From: Photobacterium profundum
GTDB lineage: Bacteria > Pseudomonadota > Gammaproteobacteria > Enterobacterales > Vibrionaceae
Direction: 5' to 3'
DNA length: 64,000 nt
NCBI RefSeq assembly: GCF_003026285.1
Contig: NZ_PYOD01000001.1
Location: 248,001 to 312,000 of the forward strand
In this document: piece by piece, positions 7,696-17,183 of the stretch
Layout: each line of letters begins with the position of its first letter
Position numbering within the stretch: position 1 is the stretch's first letter
Position numbers and translations under genes: made by a program
Notes under the pieces: model-generated
What the model saw: only the letters and a program-made list of their open reading frames with translations
Database searches by the model: none
What the model was told of the DNA's origin: nothing

Positions 7696-10245
7696 ATGAG
7701 CAAAGTCAGATTGGCAATTATCGGTAACGGTATGGTCGGCCATCGCTATATCGAAGAACTTGTCGATAAAGCAGACATGGAAAATTTTGAAGTTACCGTT
7801 TTCTGTGAAGAACCACGCATTGCATATGACAGGGTTCACCTGTCTTCTTACTTCTCGCACCACACCGCAGATGAACTTTCTTTAGTTAAAGAAGGTTTCT
7901 ATGAGAAACACGGCATCAATGTCCTTATTGGTGAACGTGCTATCACAATCAACCGCGCTCAAAAAGTCATCCACTCAAATACTGGGCGTGAAATTAAATA
8001 CGACAAATTGATTATGGCGACAGGTTCTTATCCTTGGGTGCCACCGATCAAAGGTAACGAAGGAAAAGACTGTTTCGTTTACCGTACAATCGAAGATTTA
8101 AAGACCATTGAAGCAACAGCCAAACGCAGTAAAAGTGGCGTTGTTGTTGGTGGCGGTTTGCTCGGGCTTGAAGCCGCTGGTGCATTGAAAGCACTGGGTG
8201 TTGAAACACACGTTATCGAATTTGCACCAGTATTGATGGCTGAACAGCTCGATCGCCAAGGTGGTGAGCAGCTTCGTAACAAGATTGAAAAACTGGGTGT
8301 AAAAGTACACACAGGGAAAAATACCAAAGAAATCGTCGCCGAAGGCACTGACGCTCGTAACACCATGAACTTCGCCGATGGCACATCGCTAGAAGTCGAT
8401 TTCATCGTGTTCTCTACTGGTATTCGTCCTCAAGATAAGCTGGCAATGCAATGTGGCTTGGCAACTGGTCGTCGTGGCGGTGTTGCAATCAATAATAATT
8501 GCCTTACATCAGACGAAGATGTTTACGCAATTGGTGAATGTGCATCGTGGAATGAAATGTTCTACGGCTTAGTTGCACCAGGCTACAAAATGGCACAAGT
8601 TGCTGTTAGCCATCTTATTGGTGAAGAAAAAACATTCGAAGGCGCAGACATGAGCGCGAAGCTGAAATTGCTTGGCGTAAAAGTAGGCAGTATTGGCGAT
8701 GCGAATGGTCGTACACCTAACTGTAAGAGCTACGTTTACCTTGATGAAAACGAGGAAGTGTATAAGCGCATCATCGTTTCTGAAGATGGTAAAAAATTAT
8801 TAGGCGCGGTATTAGTAGGCGATACATCCGATTACGGCAACCTACTGCAACTAAAACTTAATGACATGGATCTTCCTAAGCATCCAGACTCATTGATTTT
8901 ACCTGCTCACGCTGGTGCAGAAAAGCCATCAATGGGCGCTGACTCATTACCTGAAACAGCCGTTATTTGTTCATGCTTCGATGTAACTAAAGGCAAGATT
9001 GCAACAGCTGTTGCAGATGGCCATACAACATTAGGTGAAATCAAAGCTGTAACGGGTGCGGGTACGGGGTGTGGTGGTTGTATTCCACTGATTACACAAG
9101 TACTGAACGCAGAGCTAGCAAAAGCCGGTATCGAAGTTAAAAATCACTTATGTGAACACTTCGAATATTCTCGCCAAGAGCTATTCCACCTAATTCGTGT
9201 TGAAGAGATCAAATCATTCGACGAATTATTAAAGAAATACGGTAAAGGTTACGGCTGTGAGGTTTGTAAGCCAACCGTCGGTTCTATTCTTGCGTCTAGC
9301 TGGAACGATTACGTTCTAACCCAAGACAATACACAACTGCAAGATACTCACGACATCTTCCTTGGCAACATGCAAAAAGATGGTACGTATTCTGTCATTC
9401 CCCGTATGGCGGGTGGCGAAGTCACACCAGCAGCATTGCTTGCCGTTGCTCAAGTGGCTAATGAATACAACTTATACACCAAGATTACAGGTGCACAGCG
9501 TATTGGCTTATTCGGTGTACACAAAGATGACCTTCCTGCTATTTGGAAAAAGTTAATTGCTGCTGGTTTTGAAACAGGTCAAGCGTATGCAAAAGCCCTT
9601 CGCATGGCAAAAACATGCGTGGGTAGCACTTGGTGCCGCTTTGGTGTTCAAGACAGCACAGGTCTAGGTGTTGAGCTAGAAAACCGCTACAAAGGTATTC
9701 GTACACCACACAAAATAAAATTCGGTGTATCAGGCTGTACCCGTGAATGTGCTGAAGCGCAGGGTAAAGATCTTGGCATTATTGCAACAGATGCAGGTTG
9801 GAATATGTATGTAGGTGGTAACGGGGGCATGAAACCTCGCCATGCTGATTTATTAGCAACCGACCTTGATAAAGACACGCTAATTAAATACATCGACCGC
9901 TACATGATGTTCTATATCCGTACTGCCGATAAGGCACAGCGTACATCGGTATGGTTAGAAAACTTAGAAGGCGGTATCGAATACCTGCGCGATGTGATCA
10001 TCAACGACAAGTTAGGCATCAATGCTCAACTTGAAGCCGATGTTGAGAAACTGATTGCTAGCTTCCAGTGTGAATGGACAACAACACTTGAAGATGACAA
10101 CCAATTGAAGCGTTTCAATCATTTCATTAACTCTTCAGAGCGTGACAGCAATGTCGCTTTCGTTCCCGAACGTGAACAACATCGCCCTGCAACTGAAAAT
10201 GAAAAAGCGCCAATCTACACTATTTCATTGGAGGAAAAAGTATGA
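7696..10245 (+). CDS. nirB: Nitrite reductase (NADH) large subunit
   Basis: Cytoplasmic siroheme enzyme of 849 aa (E. coli NirB 847) reducing nitrite to ammonium with NADH. Order of domains: N-terminal FAD/NADH oxidoreductase (GNGMVGHRYIEEL at 11-23; second Rossmann GGGLLGLEAAG near 152), two BFD-like [2Fe-2S] segments (CSCFDVTKG...CGGCIP; then CEVCKP), and a C-terminal sulfite/nitrite reductase half. The [4Fe-4S]-siroheme ligands are Cys641, Cys647, Cys681 and Cys685 (CVGSTWC and GCTREC). The ATG has AGAGG upstream. It overlaps nirD by four bases (ATGA). Next come nirC and the siroheme methyltransferase, so enzyme, substrate channel and cofactor synthesis lie together. Confidence 0.97.
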   Translation: MSKVRLAIIGNGMVGHRYIEELVDKADMENFEVTVFCEEPRIAYDRVHLSSYFSHHTADELSLVKEGFYEKHGINVLIGERAITINRAQKVIHSNTGREIKYDKLIMATGSYPWVPPIKGNEGKDCFVYRTIEDLKTIEATAKRSKSGVVVGGGLLGLEAAGALKALGVETHVIEFAPVLMAEQLDRQGGEQLRNKIEKLGVKVHTGKNTKEIVAEGTDARNTMNFADGTSLEVDFIVFSTGIRPQDKLAMQCGLATGRRGGVAINNNCLTSDEDVYAIGECASWNEMFYGLVAPGYKMAQVAVSHLIGEEKTFEGADMSAKLKLLGVKVGSIGDANGRTPNCKSYVYLDENEEVYKRIIVSEDGKKLLGAVLVGDTSDYGNLLQLKLNDMDLPKHPDSLILPAHAGAEKPSMGADSLPETAVICSCFDVTKGKIATAVADGHTTLGEIKAVTGAGTGCGGCIPLITQVLNAELAKAGIEVKNHLCEHFEYSRQELFHLIRVEEIKSFDELLKKYGKGYGCEVCKPTVGSILASSWNDYVLTQDNTQLQDTHDIFLGNMQKDGTYSVIPRMAGGEVTPAALLAVAQVANEYNLYTKITGAQRIGLFGVHKDDLPAIWKKLIAAGFETGQAYAKALRMAKTCVGSTWCRFGVQDSTGLGVELENRYKGIRTPHKIKFGVSGCTRECAEAQGKDLGIIATDAGWNMYVGGNGGMKPRHADLLATDLDKDTLIKYIDRYMMFYIRTADKAQRTSVWLENLEGGIEYLRDVIINDKLGINAQLEADVEKLIASFQCEWTTTLEDDNQLKRFNHFINSSERDSNVAFVPEREQHRPATENEKAPIYTISLEEKV

Positions 10246-10568
10246 GCCAGTGGATTTCAGTCTGTGCAATTGACGATTTGATGCCAGGTACTGGGGTATG
10301 TGCCCTTGTTGAAGGAGAGCAAGTTGCTATTTTTCGTCCCTACGCATCAGAAGAGCTTTTTGCCATCGACAACATGGACCCATTTGCGCGCTCAAACGTG
10401 CTATCTCGCGGTCTAATTTGCGAACACGAAGGCGAGCTATGGGTTGCTAGCCCATTGAAAAAACAACGGTTTGCTTTAAAAGATGGGCGTTGTTTAGAAA
10501 ACGGCGACGTTTCAGTAAAAAGTTTTCAAATACAAGTAGAAAACGGCGACGTTCAAATCGCTGCATAG
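10242..10568 (+). CDS. nirD: Nitrite reductase (NADH) small subunit
   Basis: A 108-aa Rieske-fold subunit that pairs with NirB. The Rieske-like core is recognisable (VAIFRPYASEELFAIDNMDPF, CEHEGELWVASPLKKQRFAL), but the Cys-x-His pairs of true Rieske clusters are absent, as in the E. coli NirD type, so it should not hold an iron-sulfur centre. Start overlaps the nirB stop by four bases, implying coupled translation and 1:1 stoichiometry. A terminator hairpin follows 20 bases after the stop. Confidence 0.95.
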   Translation: MSQWISVCAIDDLMPGTGVCALVEGEQVAIFRPYASEELFAIDNMDPFARSNVLSRGLICEHEGELWVASPLKKQRFALKDGRCLENGDVSVKSFQIQVENGDVQIAA

Positions 10569-10588
10569 AATAGTTAGAAACATCATTC

Positions 10589-10629
10589 AGGGAATTCAGC
10601 ATCTCCAGTTGTTTTGAATTCCCTGCTTT
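10589..10629 (+). terminator. Terminator or attenuator between nirD and nirC
   Basis: AGGGAATTC and GAATTCCCT form a nine-base-pair stem with an 18-base loop, followed by GCTTTTT. Strong enough to reduce read-through into nirC, which begins 70 bases later and may have its own promoter. Confidence 0.8.
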
Positions 10630-10698
10630 TTGGAATGAGTATGGATACTTCTTTTATCTATTCCAAAAAGATTTCGATTTAACTTAAGGAAGAACTAC

Positions 10699-11520
10699 AT
10701 GTACGCAGATACAATCAAGAAATGTTCAGCTACCGCTGCACGTATCGTCGATTTTGCAGATAAAGAAAGATTTGGATTCTGGCTAAGCTCTGCCATGGCA
10801 GGTGCTTATGTTGGTTTAGGCATTATTTTGATATTCACACTGGGGAACATGGTTGATCCATCAATCCGTTCACTGGTAATGGGTAGTACATTTGGTCTTG
10901 CTTTAACACTCGTTATTATCGCTGGCTCTGAGCTATACACCGGACACACTATGTTCCTTACTTTTGGTGTAAAAACAGGTCAAATCACTGTTGCAGATAC
11001 CTTACGCGTGCTCCCTCAAACGTGGATGGGTAATTTAATTGGCTCTGTCGGTGTTGCCCTACTGTTCTTCTATGCTGGCGGCGGTAAATTATTACCTGAT
11101 AGCAACAGCTTATTAAACAACGTAGCGATGGCAAAAACAGCCGCCCCAGCGTCGGTACTTTTGTTTAAAGGAATTCTATGTAATTGGCTGGTTTGTCTGG
11201 CTATTTGGATGTGCCAGCGTGTTGAAGGTTCATCAAAATTCATCGCTATCTGGTGGTGTTTGCTTGCCTTCATCGCATCGGGTTTCGAGCACTCAGTCGC
11301 TAACATGACTATTTTTGCTTTATCTTACCTTGGCGAGCATAAAGAAGCCTTCACGCTAGCTGGAATTGGTCACAATCTACTTTGGGTTACTGTGGGGAAC
11401 ACAATTTCAGGCGTTATTTTCATGGGCTTGGGTTACTGGTTTTCTACACCCAAAGCACAGCGACCTTTAGTTGCGTCCGCAGCAGAAGACCGCACTAACA
11501 GCGTGACACAAACAGCTTAA
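10699..11520 (+). CDS. nirC: Formate/nitrite transporter family nitrite channel
   Basis: Inner-membrane channel of 273 aa in the FNT family, passing nitrite into the cytoplasm for NirBD. About six hydrophobic helices are visible; the family signatures GSELYTGHTMFLTFG (about residues 75-89) and GFEHSVANM (about 195-203, with the conserved His of the pore) are present. Length matches E. coli NirC (268 aa). Start ATG is preceded by AAGGAAG. It follows nirD across a terminator and is followed 44 bases later by the SUMT gene. FocA-type formate transport is possible for the family, but the neighbours make nitrite the likely substrate. Confidence 0.93.
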   Translation: MYADTIKKCSATAARIVDFADKERFGFWLSSAMAGAYVGLGIILIFTLGNMVDPSIRSLVMGSTFGLALTLVIIAGSELYTGHTMFLTFGVKTGQITVADTLRVLPQTWMGNLIGSVGVALLFFYAGGGKLLPDSNSLLNNVAMAKTAAPASVLLFKGILCNWLVCLAIWMCQRVEGSSKFIAIWWCLLAFIASGFEHSVANMTIFALSYLGEHKEAFTLAGIGHNLLWVTVGNTISGVIFMGLGYWFSTPKAQRPLVASAAEDRTNSVTQTA

Positions 11521-11564
11521 TACCAGATTAAACATACCGAATAATGACGCGGAGTAAGCATACA

Positions 11565-12437
11565 ATGGCAATCCTCAATACAGTAAGTCAGCTAAGCCAA
11601 GCGGTGAATCAGAAACGTGATAACACTCAACTCGGTAAAGTAGTACTTGTTGGTGCTGGACCGGGAGATCCTGATTTGCTAACCATAAAAGCCCTGCGTC
11701 TTATTCAACAAGCCGATGTCATCGTGTATGACCGACTTGTCTCTAACGACATTGTGGCACTCGCACCAGCAAGCACTGAATTAGTCTTTGTGGGAAAACG
11801 TGCAGGACACCACTGTGTACCGCAAGAGGGTATTAACCAAATATTGGTAGAGCAAGCATTAAAAGGTAAATTGGTGATTCGCCTAAAAGGCGGTGACCCT
11901 TTTATATTTGGTCGTGGTGGTGAAGAATTAGAAGCTTTACTGCCATACCAGATTCCATTTGAAGTAGTACCAGGTATTACGGCTGCGGCTGGCTGTGCAG
12001 CTTATGCTGGTATTCCTTTGACTCACCGTGATCATGCGCAAAGTGTGCAATTTATTACAGGTCATCTGAAATCAGAAAAAGAGCAGATTGATTGGGCATC
12101 ATTAGCCAGTTCAAACCATACCTTAGTGTTCTATATGGGGTTAACTCAAAGCGGTGAAATTCGTCGTCGATTAGAAGCTAACGGTATGGCACCTTCTACC
12201 CCAGTTGCTATTGTTGAACGTGGTACAAGCAAGCAACAACGTGTACTGCCTTGCTCACTTGAAACATTAGACATAATTGCTGAACATGCACAAAGCCCAG
12301 CCTTAATTATTATTGGCAGTGTTACGCAGCTTACTCATAAGTTGTCATGGTTTACACCGGAAAAAAGTGCTCATGACGAATACTCTGAAATGCGAGTAAC
12401 GCCAATAGCCAAAGTAGCCAAAGTAGCCAGTTTATAA
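11565..12437 (+). CDS. cobA: Uroporphyrinogen-III C-methyltransferase (SUMT)
   Basis: A 290-aa SAM-dependent methylase converting uroporphyrinogen III to precorrin-2, the first step to the siroheme needed by NirB. Signatures: [17 protein letters not shown], the [16 protein letters not shown] motif near 110-125, and [21 protein letters not shown]. It corresponds only to the methylase half of CysG; the dehydrogenase/ferrochelatase half is absent, so those steps come from elsewhere. I chose ATG 11565 because GGAG lies ten bases before it; an in-frame ATG at 11544 would add seven residues. It ends with a strong terminator. Sometimes annotated cysG or nirE. Confidence 0.92.
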   Translation: MAILNTVSQLSQAVNQKRDNTQLGKVVLVGAGPGDPDLLTIKALRLIQQADVIVYDRLVSNDIVALAPASTELVFVGKRAGHHCVPQEGINQILVEQALKGKLVIRLKGGDPFIFGRGGEELEALLPYQIPFEVVPGITAAAGCAAYAGIPLTHRDHAQSVQFITGHLKSEKEQIDWASLASSNHTLVFYMGLTQSGEIRRRLEANGMAPSTPVAIVERGTSKQQRVLPCSLETLDIIAEHAQSPALIIIGSVTQLTHKLSWFTPEKSAHDEYSEMRVTPIAKVAKVASL

Positions 12438-12462
12438 ACTCTTTTTTAAATAAAACATAAAA

Positions 12463-12525
12463 GCGGAGAACCGTATCTTAGATACTTATTTAGATTAGTA
12501 TTTAAGATACGGTTCTCGGCTTTTT
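12463..12525 (+). terminator. Strong terminator of the nir operon
   Basis: A long stem: GAGAACCGTATCTTA pairs with TAAGATACGGTTCTC, flanked by GC pairs and ending in GGCTTTTT. It lies 26 bases after the SUMT stop and is one of the clearest terminators in the window. Confidence 0.9.
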
Positions 12526-12601
12526 CGTCGTTTATTACCTAATATCTGCAAACGTGCACTAAAATGAGTACAGTTGGTTAAGAACTGTCGTTGAGGTTCG
12601 T

Positions 12602-12967
12602 ATGTTTGAAATAACGCAATGTGCTAATAATCGTATTGATATGTCATTTGGTGGCAAAATTGATCGCGAAGAAATGAAAATACTATTAGACGAATTCGTG
12701 GATAAAACGAAAGATGTAGAAGATGGTATTATGCTATATACCATCCATGACTTTGATTTCCCGACACTCAGTGCCATCGGTGAAGAACTCACACGCTTAC
12801 CTGAGCTTTTTCGTCACACGCGTAAATTTAAAAAAGTAGCAGTGCTGGCCGAACAACAATGGTTACGAAAAGTCAGTGAAATAGAAGGTATGTTATTTCC
12901 AGGGTTAGACATTAAAGGCTTTTCACCCAATGACACTGAAAATGCTGAAGCATGGCTCGCTCAATAA
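12602..12967 (+). CDS. STAS/SpoIIAA-like protein
   Basis: Cytoplasmic protein of 121 aa resembling the SpoIIAA-like (CRAL-TRIO/STAS fold) group often found singly in marine proteobacteria. The beginning MFEITQCANNRIDMSFGGKI and the repeated acidic helix (REEMKILLDEFVDKTKDVEDG) fit, as does the terminal FSPNDTENAEAWL. The ATG has GAGG eight bases before it. No serine for anti-sigma phosphorylation can be identified with confidence, so a signalling role is not implied. Monocistronic, between the nir terminator and an inverted repeat. Confidence 0.75.
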   Translation: MFEITQCANNRIDMSFGGKIDREEMKILLDEFVDKTKDVEDGIMLYTIHDFDFPTLSAIGEELTRLPELFRHTRKFKKVAVLAEQQWLRKVSEIEGMLFPGLDIKGFSPNDTENAEAWLAQ

Positions 12968-12975
12968 CATAATCA

Positions 12976-13047
12976 AGCGCTACTAATTACTTATTAAATT
13001 ACTGATCGAATAGCCTAACATAGTGAAACATCGTAATTAGCAGCGCT
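12976..13047. terminator. Inverted repeat between convergent genes
   Basis: AGCGCT-act-AATTAC at 12976-12990 is mirrored by GTAATTA-gc-AGCGCT at 13033-13047, enclosing about 42 bases. It sits between the 3' ends of the STAS-like gene (+) and the YedE half (-). It may be a bidirectional terminator, but no T run follows the stem. Confidence 0.4.
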
Positions 13048-13090
13048 CTCTTCGTACAGGCTTAATCTGTCTAAATCTAAGCAAGAAAAG

Positions 13091-13537
13091 TTATGCCAAC
13101 ACAGAACGTTTTTCATCAATTTTGATACCCAACCACATACCCACCAGCATAAAAGCAATAAATAACAACATCGAACTATTCAACGCAGAAACCGATGTAA
13201 CGACAGGTCCAGGGCAAATACCTGCTATACCCCACCCTAAACCAAACAATGCCGCGCCACTGATTAAACGTTTATCAACCGTGTTATTTGAACTGATTTG
13301 AAACTTACTGCTATACACCGGCTTTTCACGCTTTTTAATCACTAACAAGTAAATTGGCGTAAACACTAACAATGCCCCACCCATCACGAATGCTAAGCTA
13401 GAATCCCAATCACCCGCAATATCAAGAAAGCCAATCACTTTATTGGGATCAACCATTCCAGACATCATCATGCCTAACCCAAACAGCAACCCAGCGATCA
13501 ATGCAATTGCTTTAGATAATAGATTCATATTCATCAT
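13091..13537 (-). CDS. YeeE/YedE-family membrane protein, second half
   Basis: Inner-membrane protein of about 148 aa with four hydrophobic segments. The family motifs are FGLGMMMSGMVDPNKVIGFLDI near the N-terminus and GLGWGIAGICPGPVV near residue 105, holding the conserved cysteine of the sulfur-transport (TsuA/YedE) family. Together with its neighbour it makes up the two halves of a YedE-like channel (PmpB-type here, PmpA-type upstream), thought to carry thiosulfate or related sulfur species. Several in-frame ATGs (13537, 13534, 13528) exist; the first lies five bases after the upstream stop. The divergent gene encodes a CoA-disulfide reductase/rhodanese, consistent with sulfur handling. 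Confidence 0.85.
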   Translation of the reverse strand: MMNMNLLSKAIALIAGLLFGLGMMMSGMVDPNKVIGFLDIAGDWDSSLAFVMGGALLVFTPIYLLVIKKREKPVYSSKFQISSNNTVDKRLISGAALFGLGWGIAGICPGPVVTSVSALNSSMLLFIAFMLVGMWLGIKIDEKRSVLA

Positions 13538-13541
13538 GCTC

Positions 13542-13961
13542 TTATAAAAGGTGCAAACGGGCAAATACCGTCACAAACGCAACTGCCATAAAGACACAAG
13601 TCGCTACAATCGAACGTTTAGATAAACGTCCCATTCCGCAAATACCATGCCCACTCGTACAACCGTTACCCAGCTTCGTGCCGATACCTACAAGAAAACC
13701 AGCCAACGCAACCCAAAATACAGATGTAACAGGTAGTGATTCCGGTACACTAAAGCCAAGTAAAGGTGCAAGAGCCCCACTAATCACCATGCCTAAAACA
13801 AAAAGAAACCGCCACGATACTTCACCTTTAACGGGTTTAAGTAACCCAGAAACAATGCCACTTATGCCTGCGATTCTTCCATTCATGATTAATAACAACG
13901 CTGCGGCTAGCCCAAGTAACATACCGCCACGTAATGCATCCCATGGAATTTCAAATACCAT
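13542..13961 (-). CDS. YeeE/YedE-family membrane protein, first half
   Basis: Inner-membrane protein of 139 aa with four hydrophobic stretches. It contains the conserved glycine/cysteine loop LGNGCTSGHGICGMGRLSKRS (about residues 96-116), the signature of the sulfur-transport YedE family, in which cysteines relay thiosulfate. It is the first gene of a two-gene operon with the complementary half just downstream. The upstream region shared with the CoA-disulfide reductase contains repeated AT-rich operator-like sites, so both units may respond to the same sulfur-sensing repressor. Confidence 0.85.
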   Translation of the reverse strand: MVFEIPWDALRGGMLLGLAAALLLIMNGRIAGISGIVSGLLKPVKGEVSWRFLFVLGMVISGALAPLLGFSVPESLPVTSVFWVALAGFLVGIGTKLGNGCTSGHGICGMGRLSKRSIVATCVFMAVAFVTVFARLHLL

Positions 13962-13999
13962 ATTTTTATTCCTAATCGAACATGACTTTCGTTAATTAG

Positions 14000-14082
14000 A
14001 GATTACTAAATTATGAAAATTAGTCAATATTAATTTAGCTTTAACTAATAAAGCATATATTTTATTAGCTTTTACTAATTGA
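14000..14082. promoter_or_regulatory. Repeated AT-rich operator-like sites between the YedE pair and CoA-disulfide reductase
   Basis: Two direct copies, ATTTAGCTTTAACTAATA (14033-14050) and ATTAGCTTTTACTAATTG (14064-14081), lie 31 bases apart, about three helical turns. A related AGATTACTAAATTA is at 14001-14014. Each is partly palindromic (TTAG..CTAA). Such sites are typical of ArsR-type repressors of sulfur or sulfide genes (BigR/YgaV class). The regulator gene is not in the window, and the assignment is inference. Confidence 0.5.
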
Positions 14083-14118
14083 TTGTTTATAGTATCTTAC
14101 AATACAGATGGAATAGCT

Positions 14119-14142
14119 TATACCCAAGCTACCTCAAGATGC
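14119..14142 (+). repeat. Half copy of the TATACCCAAGC interspersed repeat
   Basis: TATACCCAAGC-ta-CCTCAAGATGC matches the first 24 bases of the complete palindromic element at 33792-33824 at 22 positions. Its right arm is missing. It ends 18 bases before the CoA-disulfide reductase start, so it is probably part of that gene's 5' untranslated region. Confidence 0.65.
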
Positions 14143-14160
14143 ATTGAAAGGAAGTAATAG

Positions 14161-15864
14161 ATGACTAAAATTCTTATCGTCGGAGGCGTTGCAGGTGGTG
14201 CTTCAGCAGCAGCTAGAGCACGTCGTTTGAGTGAAGATGCCGAAATCATCATGTTCGAACGAGGCGAGTTCGTATCGTTTGCTAACTGTGGTTTACCGTA
14301 TCATATTGGCGGCGACATTCAGGATCGCAGCAAACTATTACTACAGACACCTGAAAGTTTCTTGGCGCGTTTTAATGTTGATGTTCGCGTGATGAACGAA
14401 GTCGTGAACATTAACCGTAATGAAAAAACAGTGACCGTTAAGAATCTATTAGACGGAAACGAATACACTGAACGTTACAATTTTTTATTGATAAGCCCTG
14501 GTGCTGGCCCTATCGTTCCACCTATTCCTGGCGTGAAAAATCCGTTAACGTATTCTCTGCGTAATATTCCTGATATGGATCGCATCCTTCAGACGATTGA
14601 AACCAATAACGTTGAACACGCTACGGTTGTAGGTGGTGGGTTCATCGGTTTAGAAATAATGGAAGCGTTCCACCAGCGTGGTATTAAAACCACATTGTTA
14701 GAGCTTGCCGACCAAGTAATGACACCAGTTGATAAAGAAATGGCTGGCTTTGTGCATGCCGAAATCCGTGATCACGGCATTGATCTGCGCCTTGGTATTG
14801 CTCTCTCTGGCGTTGAATATGTACCAGAGACGCACATTGCCAGTTTTGAGTCTGGCGAAAGCACCGAGCATCAACACATTAATGGGCATTTGAACTTATC
14901 GCTCAGCAACAGTGAATCACTAGAAACTGACCTTCTTATTATGGCGATTGGCGTTCGTCCTGAAACGACACTTGCTTCAGAAGCTGGGCTTAAAATTGGC
15001 GAGTTAGGGGGCATTTGGACCACGCCAAGCATGCAGACCAGCGATCCAGCAATCTATGCTGTAGGCGATGCAATTGAAGAAGCCGATTTCGTTACGGGCA
15101 ACCAAACAATTGTGCCTCTTGCGGGCCCAGCGAATCGACAAGGTAGGATGGCGGCAGACAACATGCTTGGTCGTAATGAAAGCTACCAAGGCACACAAGG
15201 CACTGCGATTTGTAAGATTTTCGATTTAGCTATCGCAGCTACAGGCAAGAACGAGAAGCAGCTTAAACGTGATGGCGTTGATTATGAAAAAGTCTACGTA
15301 CACACCGCGAGCCACGCCAGCTATTACCCTGGAGCAGAAATTGTTTCGTTCAAGATGTTGTTTGACCCTAAATCAGGCAAGATTTTCGGTGCGCAAGCAG
15401 CAGGTAAAGATGGTGTCGATAAACGTATTGATATCATGGCCGTTGCGCAGCGTGCAGGTATGACGGTTGAACAACTTCAACACCTCGAACTTACTTACGC
15501 TCCACCGTATGGCAGTGCAAAAGATGTCATCAACCAAGCAGCCTTTGTTGCCAATAACATCATCAAGGGTGACGCAACACCTATCCACTTTGATGAGATA
15601 GACAACCTAACGGATGACCAACTATTGCTTGATGTGCGTAACCCAGGGGAATTAGAGAACGGTGGCTACATTGAAGGCACGCTCAATATTCCTGTCGATG
15701 AACTTCGTCAGCGCATGCACGAACTACCAAAAGATAAAGAAATCGTTATTTACTGCCAGGTTGGGTTACGCGGTAACGTTGCTTATCGTCAATTGGTCAA
15801 CAATGGCTTTAAAGCACGAAACCTTATCGGTGGGTACCGCACTTATAAATTTGCAAAAATGTAA
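14161..15864 (+). CDS. CoA-disulfide reductase-like flavoprotein fused to rhodanese
   Basis: A 567-aa flavoprotein. Residues 1-450 are the pyridine-nucleotide disulfide reductase of the CoADR/NADH-oxidase class (GGVAGGASAAARARR FAD motif; active Cys43 in FANCGLPYHIG; second Rossmann VVGGGFIGLE). Residues about 465-567 are a rhodanese domain with catalytic Cys532 in YCQVGLRG. Such CoADR-Rhd fusions reduce CoA persulfides or polysulfides with NAD(P)H. Start ATG has AAAGGAAG upstream. It is divergent from the YedE pair, pointing to uptake and reduction of sulfane sulfur. The biochemical substrate is inferred from the family, not visible in sequence. Confidence 0.9.
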   Translation: MTKILIVGGVAGGASAAARARRLSEDAEIIMFERGEFVSFANCGLPYHIGGDIQDRSKLLLQTPESFLARFNVDVRVMNEVVNINRNEKTVTVKNLLDGNEYTERYNFLLISPGAGPIVPPIPGVKNPLTYSLRNIPDMDRILQTIETNNVEHATVVGGGFIGLEIMEAFHQRGIKTTLLELADQVMTPVDKEMAGFVHAEIRDHGIDLRLGIALSGVEYVPETHIASFESGESTEHQHINGHLNLSLSNSESLETDLLIMAIGVRPETTLASEAGLKIGELGGIWTTPSMQTSDPAIYAVGDAIEEADFVTGNQTIVPLAGPANRQGRMAADNMLGRNESYQGTQGTAICKIFDLAIAATGKNEKQLKRDGVDYEKVYVHTASHASYYPGAEIVSFKMLFDPKSGKIFGAQAAGKDGVDKRIDIMAVAQRAGMTVEQLQHLELTYAPPYGSAKDVINQAAFVANNIIKGDATPIHFDEIDNLTDDQLLLDVRNPGELENGGYIEGTLNIPVDELRQRMHELPKDKEIVIYCQVGLRGNVAYRQLVNNGFKARNLIGGYRTYKFAKM

Positions 15865-15937
15865 TCAACCTCAACATCCCAGCTAGAACGATTAATGTCT
15901 GGCTTATGATGTACCGTTCAAGTTTCAAATAAATAAA

Positions 15938-15959
15938 GGGGCTCATAGAGCCCCATATA
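15938..15959 (-). terminator. Terminator of the fad-like operon
   Basis: GGGGCTC-ata-GAGCCCC is a perfect seven-base-pair hairpin between convergent genes. On the minus strand it is followed by TTTATTTATTT, so it best serves the leftward fadA transcript; it may slow the rightward one too. Confidence 0.75.
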
Positions 15960-15998
15960 AGAAAAACAAACGATGTATTTACATCTTCACATTATCTA

Positions 15999-17183
<1,185 letters not shown>

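Noticed and set aside
10242..10568. NirD considered as a broken Rieske protein because ligand Cys/His pairs are missing
   Set aside because: Loss of the cluster ligands is normal in the NirD group that pairs with NirB, and the length is normal.
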